Source: Microbacterium sp. lyk4-40-TSB-66
GTDB lineage: Bacteria > Actinomycetota > Actinomycetes > Actinomycetales > Microbacteriaceae
Length of the DNA: 64,000 nucleotides
NCBI RefSeq assembly: GCF_030209475.1
Contig: NZ_JARVRW010000006.1
Span: forward strand, 108,893 to 172,892
Direction of reading: 5' to 3'
Within the stretch, counting starts at the first letter, position 1. Each line of letters starts with the position of its first letter. Positions 37,854-45,030 of this stretch are shown here, in pieces. Under the pieces are notes generated by a model. That model saw only the letters and a list, made by a program, of their open reading frames with translations. It ran no database searches and had not been told where the DNA came from. The position numbers and the translations under genes were made by a program.

Positions 37854-39824
37854 TCACGTGACCGGCAGGTGCCGGTTCCACCAGTCGAGCACGGCGTCGA
37901 AACGCTGCACGCGATGCTGGGGGCGCCCCCCGCGGGTGAGCTCGTGGTCCTCACCGGGGAAGACCAGCATCTCGGCGTCGACCGCGTTGTGCTTCAGCGC
38001 GGCGTAGAAGCGGGTCGCCTGCTCGAGCGGGCAGCGGAAGTCGAGCTCGGAATGCATCACCAGCGTGGGCGTGCGCACCCGGTCGACGACCGCCATCGGG
38101 CTCTGCGCGGTCATCTGCGCGGGATCGGTGCCGACGTACTCCTGGCCGAAGAACGAGCCGATGTCGCTCGATCCCGGGAAGGCGAAGGGGTCGAGGAACC
38201 CCCGCTCGACGATCGCCCCGGCGAAGCGGTGGTCGTGGGCGATGACCCACGCCGTCATGTACCCGCCGTACGATCCGCCCATCACTCCCACGCGATCCGC
38301 GTCGAGACGCGGGTCGGCCGAGACGACGCCGTCGAAGAAGTCCATGACGTCGAAGAAGTCGAGCGTGCCCATGCGCTGCCGGATCGATCGCCCGTGTGCT
38401 CGGCCGTACCCGGCGCTGCCGCGCGGATTGCTGTAGACCACTGCGTACCCCGCGTCGACGAGCACCTGCGTCTCGTCGAACACGTGCACGCCGTACGAGG
38501 CGTACGGTCCGCCGTGGATCTGCAGGATCACGGGGAAGGGCCCCTCGCCCTCGGGCATGGCGACCCACCCGTGCACGGGGTAACCGTCACGGCCGGCGAT
38601 CTCGAGCTCGACAGGCGTGACGATGCGCCGCGCTCGGGTGGCACCACCGAAGTCGGTGACCGTCCGCTGCGCTCCCCCGTCGACGACGACGAGCTCGCCG
38701 AACGACTCGGGTGAGGCGACGGATGCCACGATCCGGCCGCCCGCCACCGCGTGGCCGTTCACCTCGCGGTCGCCCCCGAGCACCTCGGAGACGTCTCCCC
38801 CACGGGTGACCCGCAGCAGGCGCAGCCGCCCTCGCGTGCGATCCTGCACGAGCACGTCGTCGCCGTCGAACGAGATGTGGCTGCCGACCTCGCCGAGGTC
38901 GATGGTCTCGGCGTCTGTGAGGCGACGCGGGCCGTCGGCGTCGAGGACGAACAGCGCGACACCCGGCGCCACGAAGTCGACCCCCGCGGGGCCCACGTCG
39001 TTCGCGAGCAGGAACACCGTGCCGTCGGGGGCGACGGCGGCCTCGGACAGCGAGAGGTCGGCGTCGGTTCCCAGCACTTCGCGCGGGTCGCCGCCGTCGA
39101 CGGGGACGGCCATGAGGCGATCGCGCAGGTCGCGCCGGTCGGACTCGATCACGTCGGGGACGCTCAGCAGCTCGCTGCCGTCGTGCGTCCAGCGCACGCC
39201 GCTCCAGCTCGTCGCCCCCTCGGTGAGCGCAGTGGGCTCCGCCGCGACGACGCGCTCGTCCGGCGTGTCGAGCGTCGGGGCGGGCGCGTAGAACGGTTCC
39301 GCGTCGGTCGACGGCGCGTCGACGACGAACAGCTGGGCGGGCCGATCGAGATACCCGAGGCCGTTCGCGTGCCACCGGATGCCGGTGATGCGACGCGGCG
39401 GCTCGGCCGCGGCATCCCTCCCCTCCACGGTGCCGTAGCGGCCCGGCTCGGGCACGCGCGCGGTGAAGGCGAGACGCGCGCCGTCGGGTGACCAGGCGAG
39501 GTCGGTGACGCCGCCGGGCAGGTCGGTCACCTGCACCGGCTCTCCTCCGCCGGCAGCCACGACGAACAGCTGCGCCCGACTCTTCGCGTCGCCGCGGAGG
39601 AAGGCGACGGTCGCACCGTCGGGAGACAGCGCCGGCGAGCGATCGGCCACGCCGCGGGTGATCCGCCGCGGCGAACCGTCAGGCAGGTCGACCCGCCACA
39701 ACTGCCCCACCGCGCGGTCGGCGACGAGGTCGGGACGGGAGGTCGCGAAGACGGCGAAGGCGCCGTCGGGCGAGATCACCGGCCGACCGACGGTGACGAG
39801 CATCTCGATGTCGGTCGCGCGCAT
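37854..39824 (-). CDS. S9 family prolyl oligopeptidase-type serine peptidase
   Basis: 656 residues, cytoplasmic. An N-terminal beta-propeller (about 1-400) has WD40-like repeats ending SPDG (VISPDGAFAVF, ALSPDGATVAFL, AWSPDGARLAFT). The C-terminal alpha/beta hydrolase has nucleophile Ser518 in GVMGGSYGGYM, the acid in HSELDFRCPLEQ and the histidine in FPGEDHELTRGGRP. ILQIHGGPYASYG is the oxyanion region. It probably degrades short peptides (acylaminoacyl- or dipeptidyl-peptidase-like). It starts 2 nt after the upstream SDR stop, so the two are one operon; GGAGG inside the SDR end serves as its ribosome-binding site. Confidence 0.93.
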   Translation of the reverse strand: MRATDIEMLVTVGRPVISPDGAFAVFATSRPDLVADRAVGQLWRVDLPDGSPRRITRGVADRSPALSPDGATVAFLRGDAKSRAQLFVVAAGGGEPVQVTDLPGGVTDLAWSPDGARLAFTARVPEPGRYGTVEGRDAAAEPPRRITGIRWHANGLGYLDRPAQLFVVDAPSTDAEPFYAPAPTLDTPDERVVAAEPTALTEGATSWSGVRWTHDGSELLSVPDVIESDRRDLRDRLMAVPVDGGDPREVLGTDADLSLSEAAVAPDGTVFLLANDVGPAGVDFVAPGVALFVLDADGPRRLTDAETIDLGEVGSHISFDGDDVLVQDRTRGRLRLLRVTRGGDVSEVLGGDREVNGHAVAGGRIVASVASPESFGELVVVDGGAQRTVTDFGGATRARRIVTPVELEIAGRDGYPVHGWVAMPEGEGPFPVILQIHGGPYASYGVHVFDETQVLVDAGYAVVYSNPRGSAGYGRAHGRSIRQRMGTLDFFDVMDFFDGVVSADPRLDADRVGVMGGSYGGYMTAWVIAHDHRFAGAIVERGFLDPFAFPGSSDIGSFFGQEYVGTDPAQMTAQSPMAVVDRVRTPTLVMHSELDFRCPLEQATRFYAALKHNAVDAEMLVFPGEDHELTRGGRPQHRVQRFDAVLDWWNRHLPVT

Positions 39825-39826
39825 GC

Positions 39827-40591
39827 TCACTCGCCTCCGAACGAATCCGTGTCTCCGACGAGGCGGGTGTTGTCGGCGGGCACCGGGTCGACCGCGGCCC
39901 GGGCGACCTCGGCGGCGAACTCGGACACGTTGTAGAGCTTGCCGGCGTCTTCGCGGCGGGCCGAGATGGCGCCGGGGTTCGCCCGCTCGAGCAGGGTCGC
40001 CGTGATTGTCCCCTCGATCATGTCGCCCGAGACGACGGTGAAGCCGATGCCGCGCTCCTCGAGGGCGGGGATCTTCTCCCGCAGCGCGTCTTCGCCGGCG
40101 CGCTTGGAGAGGGCGACCGGCTCGTACTCGGGCATGGTCGGGGTGGTGCGGATGAAGTGCGCCTGGTGGCTCGTGACGAACACGACGCGCGCGTCGGCGT
40201 TCAGCAGCGGGAGAGCCGTCTCGAGCACGTTGACCTGCGCGTCGCGGTTGAGAAGCAGGGCGTAGTCCTCGGCCATGCCGGACTCCATGCCGCCCGACGC
40301 GTTCAGCACGAGGATGTCGAGCCCGCCGAACGTGCGCTGGACCTCGTCGAACATCGCCTGCACCGACGCGGGATCGGTGAGATCGGCCCCGACGACGAGA
40401 GCCTCCACACCGAGCTCGCGCAGCTGCGTCGCGAGCTTCTCGGCACGGGGGGCCTTGTTGCGGAAGTTGATGACGACGTTCGCGCCGGCCTCGGCGAAGT
40501 AGCGCACGGTGTCGGCACCGATACCGCGCGACGAGCCGGTGACGAGGGCGGTCTTGCCGCTCAGCGAGCCGGACGGAAGGGTCTGTGACAC
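39827..40591 (-). CDS. SDR family oxidoreductase with unusual active site
   Basis: 254 residues. The cofactor motif VTGSSRGIGAD is normal, but the usual NNAG reads LNASGG. Where YxxxK is expected, the sequence is PEYEPVALSKRAGED: the lysine is present, but the position four before it is Val and the nearest Tyr is seven before. The catalytic Ser (FVTSHQAHF) is kept. Either the Tyr is supplied by a shifted loop or activity differs from classical SDRs. Similar proteins with the YEPVAxSK form seem common in Actinobacteria. The GTG start has AGGAG 7 nt upstream. Confidence 0.85.
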   Translation of the reverse strand: MSQTLPSGSLSGKTALVTGSSRGIGADTVRYFAEAGANVVINFRNKAPRAEKLATQLRELGVEALVVGADLTDPASVQAMFDEVQRTFGGLDILVLNASGGMESGMAEDYALLLNRDAQVNVLETALPLLNADARVVFVTSHQAHFIRTTPTMPEYEPVALSKRAGEDALREKIPALEERGIGFTVVSGDMIEGTITATLLERANPGAISARREDAGKLYNVSEFAAEVARAAVDPVPADNTRLVGDTDSFGGE

Positions 40592-40733
40592 GGATTACTC
40601 CTGACGATCGGGATCGACTCACCAGCCTACCGACCGCTCCGCTCGTGACCGCGGTGACCGCAGTCTGTGGGGTGGTCGAGAACCGGCCGCACCCCCTCGG
40701 GCGAGTGCTACGTTCAGGCTCAGGAGGTGCGAA

Positions 40734-41225
40734 ATGGACGTTCTCTCCACCATCGACACGTGGGCCTGGATCGGCTGGCTCGTGTTGATCCTGGTCTTCC
40801 TGGTCGTCGAGATGCTCACCGGTGAGCTGACATTCGTGATGCTCGCTTCGGGCAGCGCCGTGGGGCTTCTGACGGGCCTGTTCGGCGTGCCGCTGTGGGG
40901 TCAGGTCCTCGTGGCCGCGGTCGCGGCCGGTGCCCTGCTCACCTTCCTGCGGCCGCCCTTGCTGCGGCGTCTGCACCGCGGCGCCGATTCCCGCTCCTTC
41001 AATGTCGACGCCCCCGTCGGCCTGGAGGGCCTCGTGCTGTCGCGCGTGTCCCCCTCGGTCGCCGGGCAGGTCAAACTCGTCAACGGCGACGTGTGGACCG
41101 CTCGCGCCGACGCCGACACCCGACTCGACCCCGCCACGCGCATCGAGGTCGTCCGCATCGACGGCGCCACCGCCGTCGTCCGCGCCAGCGTGCAGCGCGC
41201 CCACGACCGGGAGGCCGCGACATGA
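40734..41225 (+). CDS. NfeD family membrane protein
   Basis: 163 residues of the short NfeD type. Two to three N-terminal spans (about 10-30, 37-57 and 60-78) precede a C-terminal OB-fold domain with the typical GLEGLVLSRVSPSVAGQVKLVNGDVWTARAD. NfeD proteins pair with SPFH proteins and are thought to help organise membrane microdomains. The SPFH gene follows with an ATGA overlap, the standard arrangement. AGGAGG lies 8 nt before the ATG and TACGTT near 40709 could be the -10. Confidence 0.9.
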   Translation: MDVLSTIDTWAWIGWLVLILVFLVVEMLTGELTFVMLASGSAVGLLTGLFGVPLWGQVLVAAVAAGALLTFLRPPLLRRLHRGADSRSFNVDAPVGLEGLVLSRVSPSVAGQVKLVNGDVWTARADADTRLDPATRIEVVRIDGATAVVRASVQRAHDREAAT

Positions 41226-42166
41226 ACATCGACAGCATCATCCCCGCCACGATCGGATGGGTTCTCGCGATCGTGGTGGCGGTCTTCGTCATCGTCGTGA
41301 TCTTCCGCGCCATCCGCATCATCCCGCAGGCCCGCGCGGGGGTGGTCGAGCGCCTCGGCCGCTATCACAAGACCCTCACGCCGGGCCTGAACATCGTCGT
41401 GCCCCTGGTCGATCGGGTGCGCCCCCTCATCGACATGCGCGAACAGGTGGTGTCGTTCCCGCCCCAACCGGTCATCACCGAGGACAACCTCGTCGTCTCC
41501 ATCGACACGGTGGTGTACTTCCAGGTCACCGACGCGCGCGCCGCGACCTACGAGATCGCCAACTACCTCGGCGCCGTCGAGCAACTGACCACCACGACAC
41601 TGCGCAACGTGGTGGGCGGGCTCAACCTCGAGCAGGCCCTCACCAGTCGCGACAACATCAACGGTCAGCTGAGGGTCGTACTCGACGAGGCGACGGGTAA
41701 ATGGGGCATCCGCGTCGGACGCGTCGAGTTGAAGGCCATCGACCCGCCCCACTCGATCCAGGACTCGATGGAGAAGCAGATGCGGGCCGAACGCGACCGC
41801 CGCGCCGCGATCCTGACCGCCGAGGGGTCGAAGCAGTCGCAGATCCTCGAGGCCGAGGGGCGGCGTCAAGCCGCGATCCTCGAGGCCGAGGGCGACAAGC
41901 AGGCGGCCGTGCTGCGCGCACAGGGCGAGGCCGAGGCCATCCACTCGGTGTTCACCGCCATCCACGAGGGACGCCCCGACGACAAGCTGCTCGCGTACCA
42001 GTACCTGCAGACGCTGCCGAAGATCAGCGACAGCTCCTCCAGCAAGCTGTGGATCATCCCGAGCGAGTTCACCGAGGCCCTGAAGGGCATCTCGGGCGCC
42101 TTCGCCTCCCGCGCGGGGCTCGACGATGCCCCCGCGGTCGCGCCGAAGGACGCTCCTGCCCGATGA
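41222..42166 (+). CDS. SPFH domain (stomatin/prohibitin-like) protein
   Basis: 314 residues. One N-terminal span (about 8-28) is followed by the stomatin-type SPFH domain: IIPQARAGVVERLGRYHKTL, GLNIVVPLVDRVRPLIDMRE and VSIDTVVYFQVTDARAA. A helical region with repeats of EAEGxxQAAIL (TAEGSKQSQILEAEGRRQAA and onwards) forms a coiled coil for oligomerisation. It belongs to the slipin group that accompanies NfeD. Role: membrane scaffold, possibly protease regulation. Overlaps nfeD upstream and the GDPD gene downstream. Confidence 0.92.
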   Translation: MNIDSIIPATIGWVLAIVVAVFVIVVIFRAIRIIPQARAGVVERLGRYHKTLTPGLNIVVPLVDRVRPLIDMREQVVSFPPQPVITEDNLVVSIDTVVYFQVTDARAATYEIANYLGAVEQLTTTTLRNVVGGLNLEQALTSRDNINGQLRVVLDEATGKWGIRVGRVELKAIDPPHSIQDSMEKQMRAERDRRAAILTAEGSKQSQILEAEGRRQAAILEAEGDKQAAVLRAQGEAEAIHSVFTAIHEGRPDDKLLAYQYLQTLPKISDSSSSKLWIIPSEFTEALKGISGAFASRAGLDDAPAVAPKDAPAR

Positions 42167-42960
42167 CGCGGCATCCATACCTCTCCCCCGACGCCCCGCG
42201 CGTGCTCGCGCACCGGGGTCTGGTGACTCCGGACGCCGCGCGGCACGGGGTCGTCGAGAACTCCTTCGCCGCGGTCGCCGAGGCGCACGCCGCGGGTCTC
42301 GCCTACGTCGAGTCGGACTGCCACCTCACCGCCGACGGGGAGGTCGTGCTGTTCCACGACGACGATCTCCGGCGCGTGGCCGACGACCCCCGGGCCATCG
42401 CCGACGTCCGTCTGCACGAGCTCGAGGAGATCATGTCCGATCGCGGGGGGCTCATCACCCTCGCGCAGGCACTCGACGCGTTCCCCGAGGTGCGCTTCAA
42501 CCTCGACGTCAAAGCCGCCGCGGCCGCGGAGCACGTCGGCCGGCTCGTCGCACCGCACGCCGCACGTGTGCTGGTGACGAGCTTCTCCGACGAGCGGCGT
42601 CACGCAGCGCTGAGCGCGGCCGCCGCGGCGGGTGCCGCCCTGGCGCCCGCGACCTCCCCCGGTTCGTCCACGGTGGTGAAGCTTCTGGCCGCTCGGGCGC
42701 TGGGCGCGAAGAAGCGGGTGCGCCGCCTGCTCGCCGACCTCGACGCCCTGCAGGTCCCCGAACGCCAGGGCCCGGTCCAGGTCGTGACGGACGGGCTGAT
42801 CCGCGACGCGCACGCCGCGGGTGTGGAGGTGCACGTGTGGACGGTCAACGACGAGGTCGACATGCAACGCCTGCTCGACCTCGGTGTCGACGGACTCGTC
42901 ACCGATCGCGCCGACGTCGCCGTCGCGATGGTGAACGGACGGGGAACGACAGCTGTCTGA
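42163..42960 (+). CDS. Glycerophosphodiester phosphodiesterase family protein
   Basis: 265-residue TIM barrel. Catalytic elements VLAHRGLVTPDAARHGVVENS (His-Arg, then Glu-Asn), YVESDCHLTADGEVVLFHDDDL (Glu-x-Asp and the second His), and the late WTVNDEVDMQRLLDLGVDGLVTDR are all present. Enzymes of this family release glycerol 3-phosphate from deacylated phospholipids; here no signal peptide is seen, so it acts in the cytoplasm. It starts in an ATGA overlap with the SPFH gene, linking it to the membrane-domain operon. Confidence 0.92.
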   Translation: MTRHPYLSPDAPRVLAHRGLVTPDAARHGVVENSFAAVAEAHAAGLAYVESDCHLTADGEVVLFHDDDLRRVADDPRAIADVRLHELEEIMSDRGGLITLAQALDAFPEVRFNLDVKAAAAAEHVGRLVAPHAARVLVTSFSDERRHAALSAAAAAGAALAPATSPGSSTVVKLLAARALGAKKRVRRLLADLDALQVPERQGPVQVVTDGLIRDAHAAGVEVHVWTVNDEVDMQRLLDLGVDGLVTDRADVAVAMVNGRGTTAV

Positions 42961-43022
42961 GCATCGTCTGTGAAAGCCTCGCCGTCGCCCGGGGTTCGAA
43001 TAAAGCGCACAGGTGCAAGCGT

Positions 43023-43028
43023 TATACA
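43023..43028 (+). promoter_or_regulatory. Candidate -10 box of rbpA
   Basis: TATACA within GTTATACATGG, about 26 nt before the ATG at 43054. GAGAGGA lies in the leader at 43041-43047. The upstream GTTCGAATAAAG is AT-rich for this genome; a clear SigR-type -35 (GGAAT) was not found. Confidence 0.45.
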
Positions 43029-43053
43029 TGGTGACCGACGAGAGGACCACACA

Positions 43054-43425
43054 ATGGCAGACCGCAGTCTCCGCGGCATCCGACTCGGCGCCCAAAGCCT
43101 CCAAAGCGAAGATGGCGTCGTGTTCCACGACCGTGCACAGCACACCTACAACTGCAGCACCTGTGGACGAGACACCGTCCTGACGTTCGCCGCCGACGCC
43201 GAGGTCCCCGAGGCCTGGGAATGCCGCACGTGCGGCGCCGAAGCGCTGCTGCGCATCGGTGACGGCGTCGCGACCGTCGACCACAGCGCCGACAAGGCCG
43301 CACGTACCCACTGGGACATGCTGCTGGAGCGTCGCACCCTCCCCGAGCTGGAAGAGCTGCTCGAGGAGCGCCTCGCCTTCGTCCGCGCCCGTCGCGGAGC
43401 GGGTGGCGAGAAGCTCAGCGCCTGA
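43054..43425 (+). CDS. rbpA: RNA polymerase-binding protein RbpA
   Basis: 123 residues, Actinobacteria-specific activator that binds the principal sigma factor and core RNA polymerase and stabilises open complexes. Zinc ligands lie in YNCSTCGRD and WECRTCGAEA. The C-terminal basic linker and sigma-interaction domain KAARTHWDMLLERRTLPELEELLEERL is characteristic. GGIRL-type N-terminal arm: RSLRGIRLGAQSL. It is monocistronic, with an overlapping terminator in the lnt coding end. Confidence 0.96.
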   Translation: MADRSLRGIRLGAQSLQSEDGVVFHDRAQHTYNCSTCGRDTVLTFAADAEVPEAWECRTCGAEALLRIGDGVATVDHSADKAARTHWDMLLERRTLPELEELLEERLAFVRARRGAGGEKLSA

Positions 43426-43440
43426 CGCTGACCGACGAGT

Positions 43441-45030
43441 TCAGACGCCGGCCCCCTCGGGGGTCGGCGTCTTTCTCGTTGGCCGGGTGCGCATGAACAC
43501 GAGGACACCGGCGGCGACGAGCCCGGCGAGACTCCCCCACCCCAGCACGATCTTGACCGCGGGCCCGATGATGACCGCGGGGGTGAGTCCGGTGCGAAGG
43601 GGCACATCGGTGAGCATGTGCCCCGCCGTGTCGATCGGCAGCTCGTCGAGCGTCGAGCCGTCGGGGGCGATGACCTGGCTCGTGCCGACCGTCGAGAGGT
43701 TGACCACCGACCGCCCCGTCTCGATCGCGCGCATGCGGGCGAAGGCGAGCTGCTGCAGGTTCTCATCGGTTCCGCGGAAGTCGGCGTTGTTCGTCTGGAA
43801 CATGTACACCTGGGCACCCTCGGCGGCGCCGTCCCAGACGACGTCGTCGTAGATGACGTCGAAGCAGATCGCCAGCCCGACGCCGATGCCGTTCACATCG
43901 ATCAGCGGGGCCGCGGTGCCCGGGGTGTACTCCCGGCCGATGAGTCCGATCAGGTCGGGCGCGAACGGCTCCCAGAAGGCGCGGTCGGGCACGTACTCCC
44001 CGAACGGCACCGGGTTGCGCTTGTCGTAGGTCGCTCCCACCTGTCCCTCCGCCGTCCACAGCAGCGAGGAGTTGAACAACTGCGGCCCCCGCTCGGTCAC
44101 CGCCGAGACGAGCAGCGGCGCATCCACGCGCCGCGACAGTTGTTGCAGCACCGCGGCCGTCGCCGGGTTCGAGGTGGGATCGGAGTCCACCCCGCCCTCC
44201 GGCCAGAGCAGCACGTCCATGTCCTGACCGAGGAGAGGGGCGGATGCCGCGAGCTGCGCGTCCAAGACGGCGCCGCGCGCCCGCTGGTCGAAGTAGCCCG
44301 CCGGACCATTTCCCTGCACGGCTCCCACGCGCATCGACCCCGCCGCGGTCGTCGGGAACGCGGGCAGGGCGACGAGGACGACGAGGACCACGGCCGTGGG
44401 CACGGCACGCGAGAGACGACGAAGGCCTCCCACCCGGACGAGCTCCACGCCCATCGCGCACAGCAGCACGACCAGGAAGGACAGCCCCGACATGCCCACC
44501 CACGAGGCGACCTCGGCGAAGGGGCCGTTCACCTGCGAGACGCCGATGCGCCCCCACGGGAATCCGCTGTAGGGCCATGAGCCGACGATCTGCTCGCGCA
44601 GGGTCCACAGGCCCGCAACGAGTGCCGGGAGCAGCACGAGGCGTCCGAGCGTACCCGGGGCGATTCGCGGCATCCACCGGTAGGCGAGGGCGATCGGCAC
44701 GGCGAACACCGCCGTCAGCAGCGACTCGAGCACCGAGAGGGCCAGCCACGGCACAGGGCCGAGGTAGCGGGCCGTGAAGAGCAGGTTGACCGAGAAGAAG
44801 GCGGCGCCGAACAGCAACCCGACCAGCACGGCCGACCAGACCCGACGGCCGATCAGGGTGAGGAGCGTCAGCACGACCGCGGGAACCGCCATCGGCCACC
44901 ACGCCAGCGCGGGGTAGGCGGTCACCAGGAGCAGCCCCGCCACCACCGCGAGCGGGGCGGCGTAGGCCAGTCGCAGCAGAGGCGCGGCACGGTCGGCCCG
45001 GGTGACGGGCGTCACGGAGGCGGCGCTCAT
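43441..45030 (-). CDS. lnt: Apolipoprotein N-acyltransferase
   Basis: Adds the N-acyl chain to the diacylglyceryl-cysteine of lipoproteins, the last maturation step. 529 residues: about seven membrane spans in the first 220 residues, an extracytoplasmic carbon-nitrogen hydrolase domain (about 230-490) and a final span. The Glu-Lys-Cys triad is visible in LLWPEGGVDSD, YDKRNPVPFGEYVP and AICFDVIYDD. N-acylation of lipoproteins by Lnt homologs is documented in high-GC Gram-positives. Its start overlaps the helY stop (ATGA), placing it at the end of the pafBC-tatAC-helY operon. Confidence 0.92.
   Translation of the reverse strand: MSAASVTPVTRADRAAPLLRLAYAAPLAVVAGLLLVTAYPALAWWPMAVPAVVLTLLTLIGRRVWSAVLVGLLFGAAFFSVNLLFTARYLGPVPWLALSVLESLLTAVFAVPIALAYRWMPRIAPGTLGRLVLLPALVAGLWTLREQIVGSWPYSGFPWGRIGVSQVNGPFAEVASWVGMSGLSFLVVLLCAMGVELVRVGGLRRLSRAVPTAVVLVVLVALPAFPTTAAGSMRVGAVQGNGPAGYFDQRARGAVLDAQLAASAPLLGQDMDVLLWPEGGVDSDPTSNPATAAVLQQLSRRVDAPLLVSAVTERGPQLFNSSLLWTAEGQVGATYDKRNPVPFGEYVPDRAFWEPFAPDLIGLIGREYTPGTAAPLIDVNGIGVGLAICFDVIYDDVVWDGAAEGAQVYMFQTNNADFRGTDENLQQLAFARMRAIETGRSVVNLSTVGTSQVIAPDGSTLDELPIDTAGHMLTDVPLRTGLTPAVIIGPAVKIVLGWGSLAGLVAAGVLVFMRTRPTRKTPTPEGAGV
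43444..43474 (+). terminator. rbpA terminator embedded in the lnt C-terminal codons
   Basis: 13-nt arms (GACGCCGGCCCCC/GGGGGTCGGCGTC, one G-U) around TC, followed by TTT. The same bases encode the last residues of the convergent lnt gene (TPTPEGAGV and stop). Confidence 0.8.
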
